Assembly: GCA_002205965.3 (NCBI GenBank)
Contig: NADL03000634.1
Span: 124,001-188,000 of the forward strand
Source of the DNA: Kappaphycus alvarezii
Lineage: Eukaryota > Rhodophyta > Florideophyceae > Gigartinales > Solieriaceae
Length of the DNA stretch: 64,000 nt
Direction: 5' to 3'
In this document: positions 9,536 through 21,244 of the stretch, piece after piece
How positions within the stretch are numbered: position 1 is the first letter of the stretch
How the letters are laid out: every line of letters begins with the position of its first letter
Notes under the pieces: generated by a model
Told to the model about the DNA's origin: nothing
Seen by the model: only the letters and a program-made list of their open reading frames with translations
The model's database searches: none
Translations under genes and position numbers: made by a program

Positions 9536-10500
9536 CGCGCTTTTTTATTTGCTCTATTGAGTGGTCTGCATTTCAATTCACAGCCATCATATGATAGGAG
9601 AGGTTTCACCTATCGAACCGAAGCTGTTTTCAGAACATCTTACGTCAAGGATGAAGGTTGAATCACTACATATCTTTGTCGAATGGTTTCACATGATAAA
9701 AGTTTACTCGTGAATGTTAACCAGCTTGTAGGCTGCGATATTAAAGCGTGCACTCACAAGTGTCACCGACGGTGAGACCTTTAACTTGTGGTCCGACAAG
9801 CATTACCAAAGCATTAGGTAATCACCACAAATTCAAACGACAACGTGCCTCCTTGCGGCTCTCACTATGAGATTCACGTTCCTGCATTACTATACAGCCT
9901 GCATATGTTGGTTACTCTTAGCTCCTGCTATTTGCGCACTTTAAATATTTTGCGATCGATAAGGGTCCTTGACACCTTGAAAAAAGTAACTAGACTTTTA
10001 TCTCCTGACACTACGCCCACCTGCTCCTAGTTCCTCTTTTGTGGGTCATTGCTGCGACGAAATATGTGCTCCCTACTTAGCTTGAAAAACCTATTCTTGC
10101 TTGCATCGATTTCTATAAAAGGGAAAATTGAGGTGCGTTACTGATAAGGGATGCAGGACGGCTTTTTTCCGAAGACTAAGGCGGACAAGTCTGTGTATTA
10201 GAGGGTCTGAAAATGAGGCCGAGTCATGAGGTACGACGTCACACACGATTCTGTAAGTCGCCATGCTCAAACTTTGGCGCCGCTATTTCCTTAGTTTTCG
10301 CTAGGATTATAACGTCGTACTGTTCATGTGAGTTTCATGTGAGTACTTGGTCCAATCAGATTTTACTTCGTATTCTTTGAGATGCATCTTGTGGTACCCT
10401 ATAGGTTATCTTATAGTTTTAATGTTTCTCGTTTTTGCACGGGTTTTCCAGGTCTAAGCGTCGTAGTAAGTACACAGTATTTAGGTGTACGTACCTTTCT
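9536..10500. other. No gene recognised; one copy of the G-rich boundary motif
   Basis: No coding region supported. At 10116-10185 the sequence AAAAGGGAAAATTGAGGTGC, followed by GTTACTGATAAGGGATG and later GAAGACTAAGGCGG, matches 21482-21545, 34196-34260 and more loosely 39700-39760, defining a small repeat. Confidence 0.4.
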
Positions 10501-10505
10501 TTGCC

Positions 10506-10780
10506 AGTGGGGAAATTTGGGGTGTTTTTAATGCATGAAAAATATGGTCAGCTGTTCCCTGAGGGATGTCGTGATGGTAAAGGCTTACAATGTAAAGAAA
10601 TGGCAGGAAGACGTCAAAACGCTAGAAAACTGACGGGAGGCCGGCCAACAGGCACGCTGCGTTGGACATTACTGCTGCTGCGGCATGACGCTGTGATAAG
10701 ATTTCTTTGACCTTTGCGTAGGTCTCCCTTGCCCTCGTAGCGACGTTGCGTGCGACGTCGGTTAGCAACTTTGCCAGTGT
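10506..10780 (-). pseudogene. LINE scrap, region after GGLGL motif
   Basis: The minus strand here aligns with the segment of the 23.3-23.6 kb LINE that reads GKVRTVLTQRH, sharing the DNA word CTGCGTTGGACATTACTG in the opposite strand (10660 and 23423). Both copies are followed by the same AAAAATATGGTC plus G-rich motif. Short and frame-shifted. Confidence 0.5.
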
Positions 10781-10959
10781 GATGTGTGCAAAATTCGCAC
10801 ACGAAAAGAAAATCTAGAAGAAGACCAAATTTGGACACAGTATCGGAATTTGGAGGATACTTTTACAGTCTCTGAATTTGGAAGATATGTTTAATTTGGA
10901 TGAGTGTGGCAAAATCATGGGTTCATTTTTTATTTTAAGACCGGGTGTCATTAATAGAT

Positions 10960-12160
10960 GAAATTACTGTACAAGTCTAAGGTCGTCATACTTTTCGAAG
11001 ACGTCGCAGTATTGAAATTTCGAAATCGACGTCGTTGAGGCAACCCCCCGCCATCAACTACCCCATCGGCTCACCCCTTCTTTTGGCCCTTAACATGACC
11101 AATCTTCGCCCTTCCCTCACCATCATCAAGTCGTACCGAGGCCGCAGTCCACTCAACGCTTTGGCCCTGATGGCAAATGGTCCAACTGACCACGATAATT
11201 ACTGTAGAAGGTTGGACCGGGAACACGTTCGGGAGTGGGTCCGCCGTAACTGCTTCGAGCAGGCAGAAGAGGTGTATGAGGAGGAGCGAGAAGATGCGTT
11301 ACAGGTGAAAGAGGAAGAGAAGGAAGAAGAGGATGAAGAGGAGGACTGGGTGGGCCCGTGGGAGCCATTAGTGTAAAACGGTGGAGGTCTCTTTTAGAGA
11401 ACGAAGGGGAGACTGAGGGAGTAATTGTGATCTCTGACTCTTCTGACGAAGATGAAGAGAGGGGTGAAGAGGAGGATGAGGAGGATGAGGGGGAGGGAGA
11501 CATGGAAAGTGCTGGATTAGTGACAAAGGGGCCGGATAATATGAACCAGGTGGTCCCGACTCTGGAACTGGGTGGGGGCGTCCTTACTGGTCTAGTTTTT
11601 TCGCAGGAGGCAATGAAGAATTCTAAGCCGTTCGCGGATATTTGTGTGGACTGCCTGGGTGGAATGGATATATTGGGGGGACCTTTTGGCTCTGATATAG
11701 AGGACTAAGATATTAAGGAAAGAATCTAGATATTTATCCTGTTAGTATCTACTGTTACTCTTTCTCGTTCACACGATTCGATTTGATGCATTTTATGGTT
11801 CTTAGTATGTTTCTTTGAGACTTTAGGGTTAGCCAAAAAGATTATATAATCTGACTAAACTGCTTCCTTTTGTGAAAGTAAAGAAAGGTGGAAGACAACT
11901 TCAAGCCAAGTCCCGAGTAGTAGGAAGTTGAGAGTCAACTTCGGACCCAAGAAAACTTTTTCCTACGCTGGTCACAGAGCATCAGTGGTAGACCCTACTC
12001 TTTCCATACTTGCTTGTATACCTCTCAACTGTCTTCTTTTTCCACTCCTTTTGTTTGTTCAACTATACCCCGGTAGCACTTTTGTCGCTTGCAACACCTC
12101 CTGCTTGGGGTAGTTGGTTCTGAGTATCTCTTCTCCCGAATATTTACCCCCACATCGGTG
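10960..12160 (+). mobile_element. Acidic-ORF repeat family, copy 1 (unclassified)
   Basis: First of at least three copies of a 1.2-kb repeat. Two overlapping frames (11035-11376 and 11358-11708) encode an ANGPTDHDNYCRRLDRE block, long Glu-rich stretches, and VIVISDSSDEDEE, a hydrophobic core followed by Ser/Asp/Glu as in SUMO-interacting motifs. The 3' part, shared with copies 2 and 3, has a TATA-like word (TTATATAATC at 11843) and a conserved GTCACAGAGC plus GGTAGACCCT stretch at 11974-12000. It is broken in this copy. It may be a retroelement relative with a terminal promoter or a non-autonomous DNA element; I see no RT, integrase or transposase. Confidence 0.5.
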
Positions 12161-12164
12161 CTTT

Positions 12165-15100
12165 TAGGAAACGAGGCAGCGTAACAGAAAAAAACGCAAG
12201 AAAGAACAAACGTAGCTCGGAAGTCGAGTGGAGCTCGTAATGTACCGTTCCTCAATAATTGCCCTCTTTATCCAGTAGCACCATAGTTCAGTCTATGCCA
12301 GTGATAATATGTTCCTCGGGAGCGATTGTAGCTACGTCCTCAGTGATATCATATTACGTGATACTACTGATTCCACGACTCGTGCGAAATTTGGGGCAGT
12401 CTGTTGACTGCACTTGCTCCCAAGCAATATTTTAAGGATACGGAATACCTAAGGCGTAGCATTTTCACCGACCAAAAAGTAATCGGTTAGTTAGTCGACA
12501 AGCTATCCGGGTTGGAAGTGGACCTTAATGCGAGGTGACTCTGCTAAAAGTCCATCACTTAAAATTGCAATAGCCTAACCCACGGGATTGCCTCCTCTGT
12601 AAATTTCTGTTGCTGCAGGTCCTAACTAAACTATTTGTATAGAAAATATACTAAATGACAGTGATTGTTTTGAGAACAGCAGTTTTTGTCAAATACGCGA
12701 CCGAGTGCACGTGCTAATGTGTGCATACAGGGGGTTACTTTGCATTTTAAAAGAAATGCAAACAATGTTCAGTTTTAAAGTATAGGCAGACAAATACCGA
12801 AGTAGATTCTTTTAACACCTAAATCGAGAAAAAGAGAACAGAACGAATAAGGGGTAGTGATGATAAAACGTTACAATAAATGAGTCTCTTTTTTCTTTTC
12901 CTTCGGCACTTTGCTAGATAGAGACTGTTGATAAATTGGAGAATATCTCGGACTTACTCGCTGGAAAAAACAAAGTATTGATTTTCGCAGGGAAAAGCAG
13001 TTTGGAGATGGTTTTTACGTCAACAATGACTTCGAGATGTTCCTTGAAGTTGAATGTATGGAAGATGGGATGAATGGGAGTGGCTTACTGCGAGTTTTGT
13101 GTGGTTCAGAGGCCCTAAGTATCTTTATGTAAGCCATGTTTCAGTCTTTACGACTCGTATAGCTAAATCACAACCAACTGAGAAGTAGCTGATAACCCAG
13201 TCAAAAAGCACTCGACGTTTAGGAGTCCATCAATGCGTTGAATTGTAGAGCGGGAGTAGCCTGCAGCTTACAGCATTGCCATACTTATTGATTGAGTGTC
13301 AGTCACTATATCTGCTACAGTAAATAAGCATAAAGTCTCTAGAATTTGTTCAGGACCAGCCCGCGTAAAAATCTCGCCACCTCCATGATCACTGATAACG
13401 CATCAATAATTCATTATTCCAGCGATTATGAGACCAAAAATAGGATCAAACATGAAATAAAGGTCTGTCAAATACATTTCTATGCCTTTGAAATAGGATC
13501 AAGTAATATTAACTGTGCTTTTTTATAGAAATCGATCCCAGTTTCCTATTCTACTGATACAGTACAGTTTTATTTTCTAAGTTTCCGTAGAGAAAGGTAT
13601 ATTTTGTTATGTAAGTTGCAGCAGTTTTCGAAATCGCGGTGTATCTCGATCGTTTGATACAAAAATATAATTATATGCACATTATAAATAAACTGGGTAG
13701 TCTCATTTTGATTTATGCCTATATACAAGTGCATATTTTGTCTGCTTAAGGTAAACTCAGTGCTTCACTTTGAACCATTCCACCCCACGCGATAACCAAA
13801 AAACAAGACACACTTCCGCTCCCCACTGTTCTATTTTATTCTAGAATCATGTGATCTCTAGCTTGTTGCTGTTCTGGCTAACCTATTTATACAGTTATTT
13901 TCAAAGTTCTACTTATAATTTAATCATCTCTTCCCGTTATATCTTCTTATCTTCTTGGTTCTACTGTGTTCTGCTTTTTTTTTCCTACAGAATCACTATA
14001 CGTAGATTGACTGCTCTTTTTTATTAGCTCGTACAAATTTTCACTTGATTTGATTATATTGTCATCCGTATCCTAAAATTTCATACCTGTGATTCCGGTC
14101 GGATTTTTTGTACCTTTCATGCTTTTAGTAGACCTAGCAGGCATCCCAAGAATTTTTTATCAGAATTGGTACTGAGTCAGAAAAGACGCAGTTTCACTAG
14201 AACTCGTCCGCAAGTACAGATATTTACAAGCATTTATCCATCTTCTGAAGCTTTTTCCACTACTGGTCTTATTACTTCAGAAACTTTCTAAATACCTACA
14301 TTTCAGAAATTCAACCACACAACGAAAACATTTGAGATGTCGCAATGGACAATATCATCTATGTAAAAGTAATTATCCAAAAAAGATGAAAACATTTGCA
14401 TTTCAATGAGAACAAATTATCATAAGTTAGATATTTACTTTTTTCAGTGGAAAATTGGTGTACAGAAGATTAGTAACATGTAAACTACTTGTTTTGCCTT
14501 AATTTGTCAGGCAAATTTATAGATATGTCTTTTTTTTATTAACGGTAAGCTTACTAATTTTGTCCTAAAAAAACCTAAATTTGAAGTTTAATAAGTATAT
14601 CTACTTCCGAGATGTTGGCGAAGAGTTGAGTGTTGACTGTCCAAAAAATTTTATCAAACAAATCTATCTGTATCTTTTTGTAGTTATATATTTTAATTTT
14701 ATGCTTCCCTTTTGTAAGAAAGAACAATTAGTTAGAATACTGGATCCGCGAAGCGGTCGGTGCGGTAAGAACTTACTTCAGTACCTCAGAAATCTCTCAT
14801 ATTTTTTTTGTTTAGATGTATGTATATCTGAATAAATTGATGTGAAAGCACTTCAGAGGTGAAGCGCAAGTAATTTTTATAAAAGTTTCAAATGAAAGCA
14901 CAAAGCACTACAAAATCGATGTTTCCTCTCGAAATTAAAACTTTATAACTTCTTGTTCTTTCTAAAAAATCAATTGCGCTACATTTATTATGTTGCTTTT
15001 ATTTAATCTCGAATATTTTATCAGTATTTCATTGATGTTATCGGGAAAATAAATTTAATCACTTGATTCATGATGCTCATTTTTTATTTAACATGAAAAT

Positions 15101-17240
15101 ATTGATTACAGGAAAAGTAAGACCGCAATCAGGATTTCAACGAAAAATTAGAAAATTAAGAAATTAGCGTTATCGCAATGTTATATTCATGTAAATGCGC
15201 TTTGTTTGAATAAGTAACAGGTAATCCAGTATTAATAATCGTTTCCATACAAAGGTAATGGTAACGACGACAATGTGTTCCTGCTACCCAAGTACATGAA
15301 CTAGCTTAGTCCTTTAGTCATTTACGACTTCTGTAAGACTTTTACAGATCAGTAATGTTGTGGGATATATTTTAAGCAACTTGCACCTTTTCTTACTTGA
15401 ATGAAAATGGATATAAAGAAGAAAATCATTAGAGTGAGCCCTTTTAAACCTGTTTCCCCATTGTTTTCGAATGTTTTTATAGAACTTTTAACTAATTATT
15501 TCAATAGATACTATGAAATTAGAGATATTAGACTCGTAAATATGCCTAGGTCTTACATAAAATTGTGTGCGACGAGGACCAATCTTTATCATTAAATAAA
15601 AATGAGTAGCAAAATAATATTTTATCCTTACCAAAAGTTACTATAAATTAACCAAAACTACCACTAAAATCTAGAATACATATATTTTGGAAATAAATCA
15701 TATTTTTGCCCCACAAAGTAAATATACAAATTTCAGTACTACCAAGGGATTCTTTGTTTGGTTTAAATTATACTTTTCAAGATAGAAGTAACGTTCTCTC
15801 GAAAATAGCACCAATTTGCAGTAATGGTTTCATTTAGTGACTAAATATGTTATACAGTTGCAATTGAAAATTAATTCCTTCCTAAAACCACAAAAAAGGT
15901 TACATAACAGCCTAAAAAGGAGAAACATCTGCTGATATATTTAGGAAGCATTAATATTGCTTATTTACATATTACTAATTCGTTTGGATATTTAAATCTC
16001 GAACTGAAACTTACAGAAAACAAAAAAAGGACCTTTTTGGCTCTAGGGTTTAGTGAACGCAGTCAGCTCCATAATTAATTCTCAAACCCAGCTCGAATAT
16101 TACATTCTCCTCAGCACATTTGTTTTTCACTGTTAAACCATACAAGACACTTAGGGGGAAATTTGATCCAGAGGAGAGAAAATATGAAATTGGTATCTCC
16201 ATTTTCTCTTTGAATGAGCTTGGAAAAGTATGTATGGTCGAAGGTGCTACATGAGATTTGTATACCAAAGGCGTTCCAACATCGAACTTTAAGGTGAAAT
16301 AGTCGTATTCAGTTCAATATGAAACAGAATTGATCAAAACTGGAAGCATAATATGATGGGGGGCAAAATATTGTCGATAAATCCTAATATGCTGTATCCT
16401 ATTAAGTAATGGTAAAGAGGTTCCAGTTAATTATGTTGAAACCGACTCGTATTGGTAAAATGATTCAGTTTTTAAGAATTAACTCTATGAAACACTTAAA
16501 TTATCCTCTCTTAGAAGGAAAACAAATGTACTTCTTCCCAAATGTCTTCATATGGGGACAAATTGCAATAAAATTCTCTTCTCTATAAAAGATATCTATG
16601 TATTGTATTTGAATGGAAAATTAAAAGCTTTTTGAAGATTAAAATTAAGATTTATTATAGAATTAGGGGTATAAGGTATTCATACCTTATATATAATGAA
16701 AATACAATAAATTGAGTTTACTTTCTAGTAAGTCTCTCGAGAAACTACTTCCACGATTAAAAAGAAATATTTTAGGAAAGACATTAATTTGAGCTACCAC
16801 TCGATAAACTAAGATCATAGTGATTCAAATCAATGAGACTTGAAAACTGTTTATCAAAAGGAAACTAAAAGGATTTTTTCTATCTTGAGTTCTTTTTCAG
16901 AAAAGAGGGCTGAGATGGAGTTAAATTTCATGAAGAATAGTACGTTTGGCTTTTGCATGACATAATAATAGTTCGTGACCATATTTACTCTGTAGGCTCC
17001 GAGGTGGCTACTTGTTTCGCTTTTTTTGAATTTTTTACCAATTTCTGCAAAACTAGCCCTTTTTTATTGAAAGTTTTCAGCTTGCTGTCTTCTATTAAAT
17101 TTCATTTCTTCTTGCATACTACGGCAGCAATTGTTCGACAGAGATATTTTTTGGTGAACTGTTCGATGTTCTGGAAAAAATCACCTAAATATGAGTATTA
17201 ATCTATGCCTCAGTAACTAGCATTTTTTTGCAGTCTTATT
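12165..17240. other. AT-rich gene-free stretch
   Basis: About 5 kb, visibly A+T-rich, with many stops in all frames. The frames at 14581-14835 and 15401-15595 are unsupported. No repeat end or RNA gene is recognised. A weak resemblance links 16075-16140 with 21374-21440. Confidence 0.5.
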
Positions 17241-17599
17241 ACCTACCAATGGAAGGTGGCAAATAATATTCAACACTGGTGGTTTTAATATCACATATAA
17301 TTTGAAAAACGGAGAGGATTTGGATTACCGCTGCGCAAAATTGTATCAGAATATGTGTACAATTAGGCAGTGTATTTCCTAGGCGACTTTGGGAGGTTAT
17401 GAACCGGTATGGGTACCGAAGAAGACAGTAAAAGACTGTACAACTCTGCCAACTTCTGCCGTTTCCTTCCGCCCAGACCGAATTGGAGATACCGGAAAAC
17501 AGATAATTCACACTATACAAGACCAATGGCCTGTTGTGAATAATTTGAAAGGTGATAGTAAATATTTACTTCTTCTATGGTATCAAAGTGCGCGATGAA

Positions 17600-18010
17600 T
17601 ATTTAGAGATTGACTACTCAAGCAGGCGGCTGGTGGTGACCTGTCGCTTCTGCATCACTTTGAAGCTATACGTAAAGCGGGTGATGAAGTCATGAAGTTC
17701 TTGCTGAGGGGAGGAACCACGACGGAAAGCAGAGAGGGAAGCAAGACATTGGGAAAAGCTCTAGACTTCATCAACCAAAGCATCATAGATATAAATCCAA
17801 CGGGGCAGGAAGACATAAGCTTTTTAGCGGTAAAAAGCGTAATTATAATACTTCTCGTGTGTCTCAGGTTACTCAAGAGCGCCTGTAGTGACTGTATTTG
17901 GTGAGATGTGGCTCCCAGCAGAAGGATAGGGAGCAGTAACTTCGACGGTAACATCAATTTTACGAAGACTATAGGCACATGTATTGCCGATATCCATTCG
18001 TTATGAACAG
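17600..18010 (-). pseudogene. LINE family A C-terminal fragment, diverged
   Basis: The minus frame (17655-18119) has RSIIITLFTAKKLMSSCPVG, which parallels ARNIVITALTATKTISSSPP of the 4.3-kb copy, and then LPSLLSVVVPPLSKNFMTSS in the same register. The actual protein frame is shifted relative to this shadow frame, but the nucleotide match (GGAGGAACCACGACGGAAAG at about 17713) is clear. An older copy than those at 4.3 and 9.3 kb. Confidence 0.6.
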
Positions 18011-18465
18011 GAAACCAGTTATTATTGTGTTGAGGGTAGTGACACTCAATTTTTTGTTGTTTTTTTAGGGCAAAAAGTTTCTGTTTACAAGAATATTCTG
18101 CAGCCTGCATATATATCATTTGTTATATGAGAAAAGGGGGAAATCTTGGGGGTTTTAATGATTGAAAAATGGGTTAGCCGATTGAGAAAATAATGTGTGT
18201 TAAAGGAGGAGAGGACAACATGTAATCATTCCAACAATCGTGATGATTTTCAATGACCCATAGACGAGATAAGAGTACATTATCGCACATAGTTTTGATT
18301 CCCGTTGATTCCCGTTCGCCTAAGTTCACTTTGCAGTTGTGAGTTTTTTCATCGATAGACAGCTATGACCCACAGGGAGAGGGTATTCATGTGGCCGAAA
18401 AGAATGTGCCTATAATTCAATCTATTGAAATACGTTACCACTATTCAGAGGAAATAGTGAAATAG

Positions 18466-18489
18466 ACCGAATGCAAGATTGCATTCGGT
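18466..18489. repeat. Perfect 11-bp hairpin
   Basis: ACCGAATGCAA, a 2-base loop, then TTGCATTCGGT. No known role; it lies 40 bases before the tandem pair that follows. Confidence 0.6.
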
Positions 18490-18528
18490 TAGAAGGGTGT
18501 AGCCTGGTATGCCCCGGTGATACAGCTC

Positions 18529-18584
18529 GCTAGAATGTTACATAGGATAACAGAGCGCTAGAATACTACACTGGATAACAGGGC
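18529..18584 (+). repeat. 28-bp imperfect tandem duplication
   Basis: Two adjacent units both start GCTAGAAT and carry GGATAACAG; they differ at a handful of positions. Confidence 0.7.
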
Positions 18585-18869
18585 GCTTCCCTCGGAATGA
18601 CGGAGGCAGTTGGTGACTTGATCCGATAGACCATTTCCAACTTCTCCAATCGATCCCTATCTCGCCCGATTATTACACCTCTCGCTAAACATACAGGCAG
18701 TTATAGCTTTACAGTGAGTTCGCACAACTGAAACTAGTACAACACAGTAAATTATAGTACTCTTAAACTCTAAACAAAAATAGATTATATCGTGGATGGA
18801 GTGAAATAGTGGATGAGTTGATGACAAAGAAGGTATTGCTCATTATTTCTCATCTTGTATACATTAAAA

Positions 18870-19000
18870 CAACCCAAAAATTCCTGTTCTCTTGAGAATA
18901 CACCTTCTGACCGAATAGCCAGTCAAGAGCTAACTGAATGGACCACGTCGGCTACTGTATGTGCCGTACATTACTGCGATATTTCCAGAAGCTATGGACC
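18870..19000 (-). pseudogene. LINE 3'-terminal coding scrap
   Basis: Aligns in the same orientation with the end of the LINE at 2592-2700: ADVVHSVSS here against TDVVHPVSS there, and EGVFSR against VGVHSR. The G/T-rich motif AATTTTTGGGTTGTTTTAAT follows immediately on the minus strand (18870-18890). Confidence 0.5.
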
Positions 19001-19650
19001 AGAGTAATTTATGAGTTGGGCATTTTGTAACGGATTATTGGACTGACTGTACTGACTATATACAACACCGTAAGTATAGGAGGCCATCGAGATGTTTCTT
19101 CATGTGGGAGTTTTGATGGGGTTTGAAGGAAAGCTGGCAGTTAGTCCAGGTACGAAACTTAACAAGATTAAGGTGTTGGTCTTGGTCATGTTGAACTAAG
19201 ATGTCAAGCTGAGTAATTCGTTCTCGTTACTTTTAGTTCAGTGACTTTAGATAGCTCAACCTACATATATGCAGTTCTAAATCACTAGCGCTAGAGTATT
19301 GCTGAGGTAATCATTTTCACACAACAAATGTTGTGAGGGCGATGCATTTGATATTGATAATGCCTCGCTGTGACCAAATGCACGTGCGTCCATGTCTAAA
19401 TGACCAAACTGTATGTTTCATGCAATTGCATGTAAATCCAACACTTCATATTGTATTTCTCGCATGCTTTCAAATAATCTAACAAAGTCTCTCACCACTG
19501 TAACAGGATGAACTGAAGGGGGAAGGGTTTTGCCTACAATGTACTGTACATATTACTGGTACTCCTTCATTTCTTTGATAGGTGGTCGTCAAACAGTGTA
19601 ATGCGAGGGATTACGAGTTGCTCGTTTTTCAGTAAGACCCCCGCCAAGAC
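19000..19650. other. No gene recognised
   Basis: Short unsupported frames only; one GTACTGTAC word near 19545. Confidence 0.4.
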
Positions 19651-19660
19651 ACGGAATTTG
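19650..19660. repeat. Target-site duplication, left
   Basis: CACGGAATTTG, repeated exactly at 20173-20183 on the other side of the LINE copy. Confidence 0.8.
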
Positions 19661-20172
19661 AAGAAGAAGAAGAAGACTTTACCAAGCAGAAAAGGTGGGG
19701 CTATCGGCCCTCAAAAGGGGGAAAATCTATCCGAGCCAGGAACGGTCGAGTAGTCGTCGGTTGATCGCGACAGAAGTTCGTTGTTGTACGAGCGAACTGA
19801 TAATCATGGACAAGCGATCGCGCTCGAAGGCAGGACTACTGCCTTTACGTATTGCGATGTACTCAGCAATTCTGGACAGACCTCGTTCGGCACCGGGACC
19901 GGCAGACCCGTATATATCGAAAGCCATCGGGTGGAAGTCGATACGTAGTTCGGCGCAGAGGTGGCCATAGCGGAGAGATTTCGCGCGCTCAGATGAAGTA
20001 AGGGCAGCGAGGGACGTGTGAATCCGCTGTTGGGCGTATGGAGCGGAGTGGGGGCTGATGACAGTGACGTCGTAGTCCTGCGGGACGAGAGAGAACTGGA
20101 CATCATCGATGTAGATGTCGAGGCGGCTGCGGGAGTTGGAGGGTCGGGGCAAGTCTTGCGGGAAGGTCCATT
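19661..20172 (-). mobile_element. LINE family B, 512-bp 5'-truncated copy
   Basis: Minus frames give RLDIYIDDVQFSLVPQDYDV then TVISPHSAPYAQQRIH, MAFDIYGSAGPGAERGLSRI and RKGSSPAFERDRL, closely matching the 5.4-7.0 kb copy. The match starts exactly at 20172 (AATGGACCTTCCCGC, found at 6490) and ends in a TTC-repeat tail at 19661. An 11-bp duplication CACGGAATTTG brackets it, so this is a textbook target-primed insertion. Its 141-codon frame is open. It lacks the 22-base duplication of the other copy. Confidence 0.85.
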
Positions 20173-20183
20173 CACGGAATTTG
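20173..20183. repeat. Target-site duplication, right
   Basis: CACGGAATTTG, identical to 19650-19660. Confidence 0.8.
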
Positions 20184-20189
20184 GGATAT

Positions 20190-20885
20190 TTAATGTAATA
20201 ATTTAATTTTGTTTTTCGATTTAAGAAATCAGATTAAATCCGTCGCATTTAATCTGATTTCAGGGATGTAAATAACCCATACTGTAATCCATTGTATGAT
20301 GCAATGGCCGAATACAGTACTTTATTGCTGTGCAGCCACCATCTCCCTCTAAAAGTACATCCGGTTTGATCTTAACCGTACAGTTAGGACGTGCTCAGTC
20401 CCCAGTAGATAATGAACGCATTAAACCTCTTTCTTCTCTGAAGTACAGTACAGTATCAAATGAAATAAAGAAACCCAGTGCTCACTCTGCGTTTTGTGTA
20501 CCACAGCACTGTATAATGATTACCGACCACACCTTCCATGCATTAAAATAACCCAAAATCCCCCGATGATTAGAATGGTTTCCATAAATTGTCATACAAC
20601 TCTGAAAAGGGGACAAATTAGGGTGTTTTAAAGATTGAAAAATAGGTTTAGCCTATGTTCCAAAGCGCATCAAATCTGAAAAGTGGAGTGTTTCCCGTAA
20701 TACAGTTACCACTCTGCCTTGCAACGCACTAGAACAATGCCAAGGTTATAATAGATCATAAATGGCAATACACAGTACCGAATCATATCTAACTCACCCG
20801 TTTGAAAATAGCAACTCATTCCTGATTTACAATCAGGTTATTGTCAGGCAACAAGGCACAAAACAATTATTTGCTAATAGTCTCT
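20190..20885. other. No gene; two back-to-back G-rich motifs
   Basis: The complement of the boundary motif lies at 20539-20565 (TTAAAATAACCCAAAATCCCCC) and the forward motif at 20594-20630 (GGGGACAAATTAGGGTGTTTT). They diverge from a 30-base spacer, suggesting two abutting small repeats. Confidence 0.45.
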
Positions 20886-20889
20886 AAAC

Positions 20890-20965
20890 ACTTGTTAATT
20901 AGTTAATTTATGAATACCCTCCGCATGCTTCTGTTCAACATTGTACAACCCATAAAAATTTACCA
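20890..20965 (+). mobile_element. LINE family A tail, about 75 bp
   Basis: TTAATTTATGAATACCCTCC through CAACCCATAAAAATTTACCA matches the 3' end of the family. AAACAC occurs on both sides and may be a target duplication. Confidence 0.6.
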
Positions 20966-21119
20966 CACAAACACGTGAGCAACATTCATCCCGCTGCTTC
21001 TAGAGGCTGAGCGCTGCTCACCTGGAAAAGAATCAGTTGCGGGCCACTTGGCTGGCTCAGAACAAGGCAGGGTATGCCGCGTCACTGAGATAGTATCGAT
21101 TGTGCAAGATTGGTTTACA

Positions 21120-21240
21120 CAGTGTCCAAATAATCCAGGCGCGACAGATGTCTATCCGCCGCTCGCATCCGTAGTTAATTTATGAATACTCTCCGCACGC
21201 CTCTTTGCGACATTGTACAACCCATAAAGATTTACCACCT
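21120..21240 (+). mobile_element. LINE family A tail, about 120 bp
   Basis: From GTCCAAATAATCCAGGCGCG to CATAAAGATTTACCACC the sequence matches the ends of the 4.3 and 9.3 kb copies. The variant CATAAAGATTTACC is shared with the 20.9-kb tail, suggesting a subfamily. Confidence 0.7.
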
Positions 21241-21244
21241 AACA

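Noticed and set aside
18571-18590. GGATAACAGGG, reminiscent of a homing endonuclease I-SceI site
   Set aside because: Only a partial match to the 18-bp site, and explained by the 28-bp tandem repeat.
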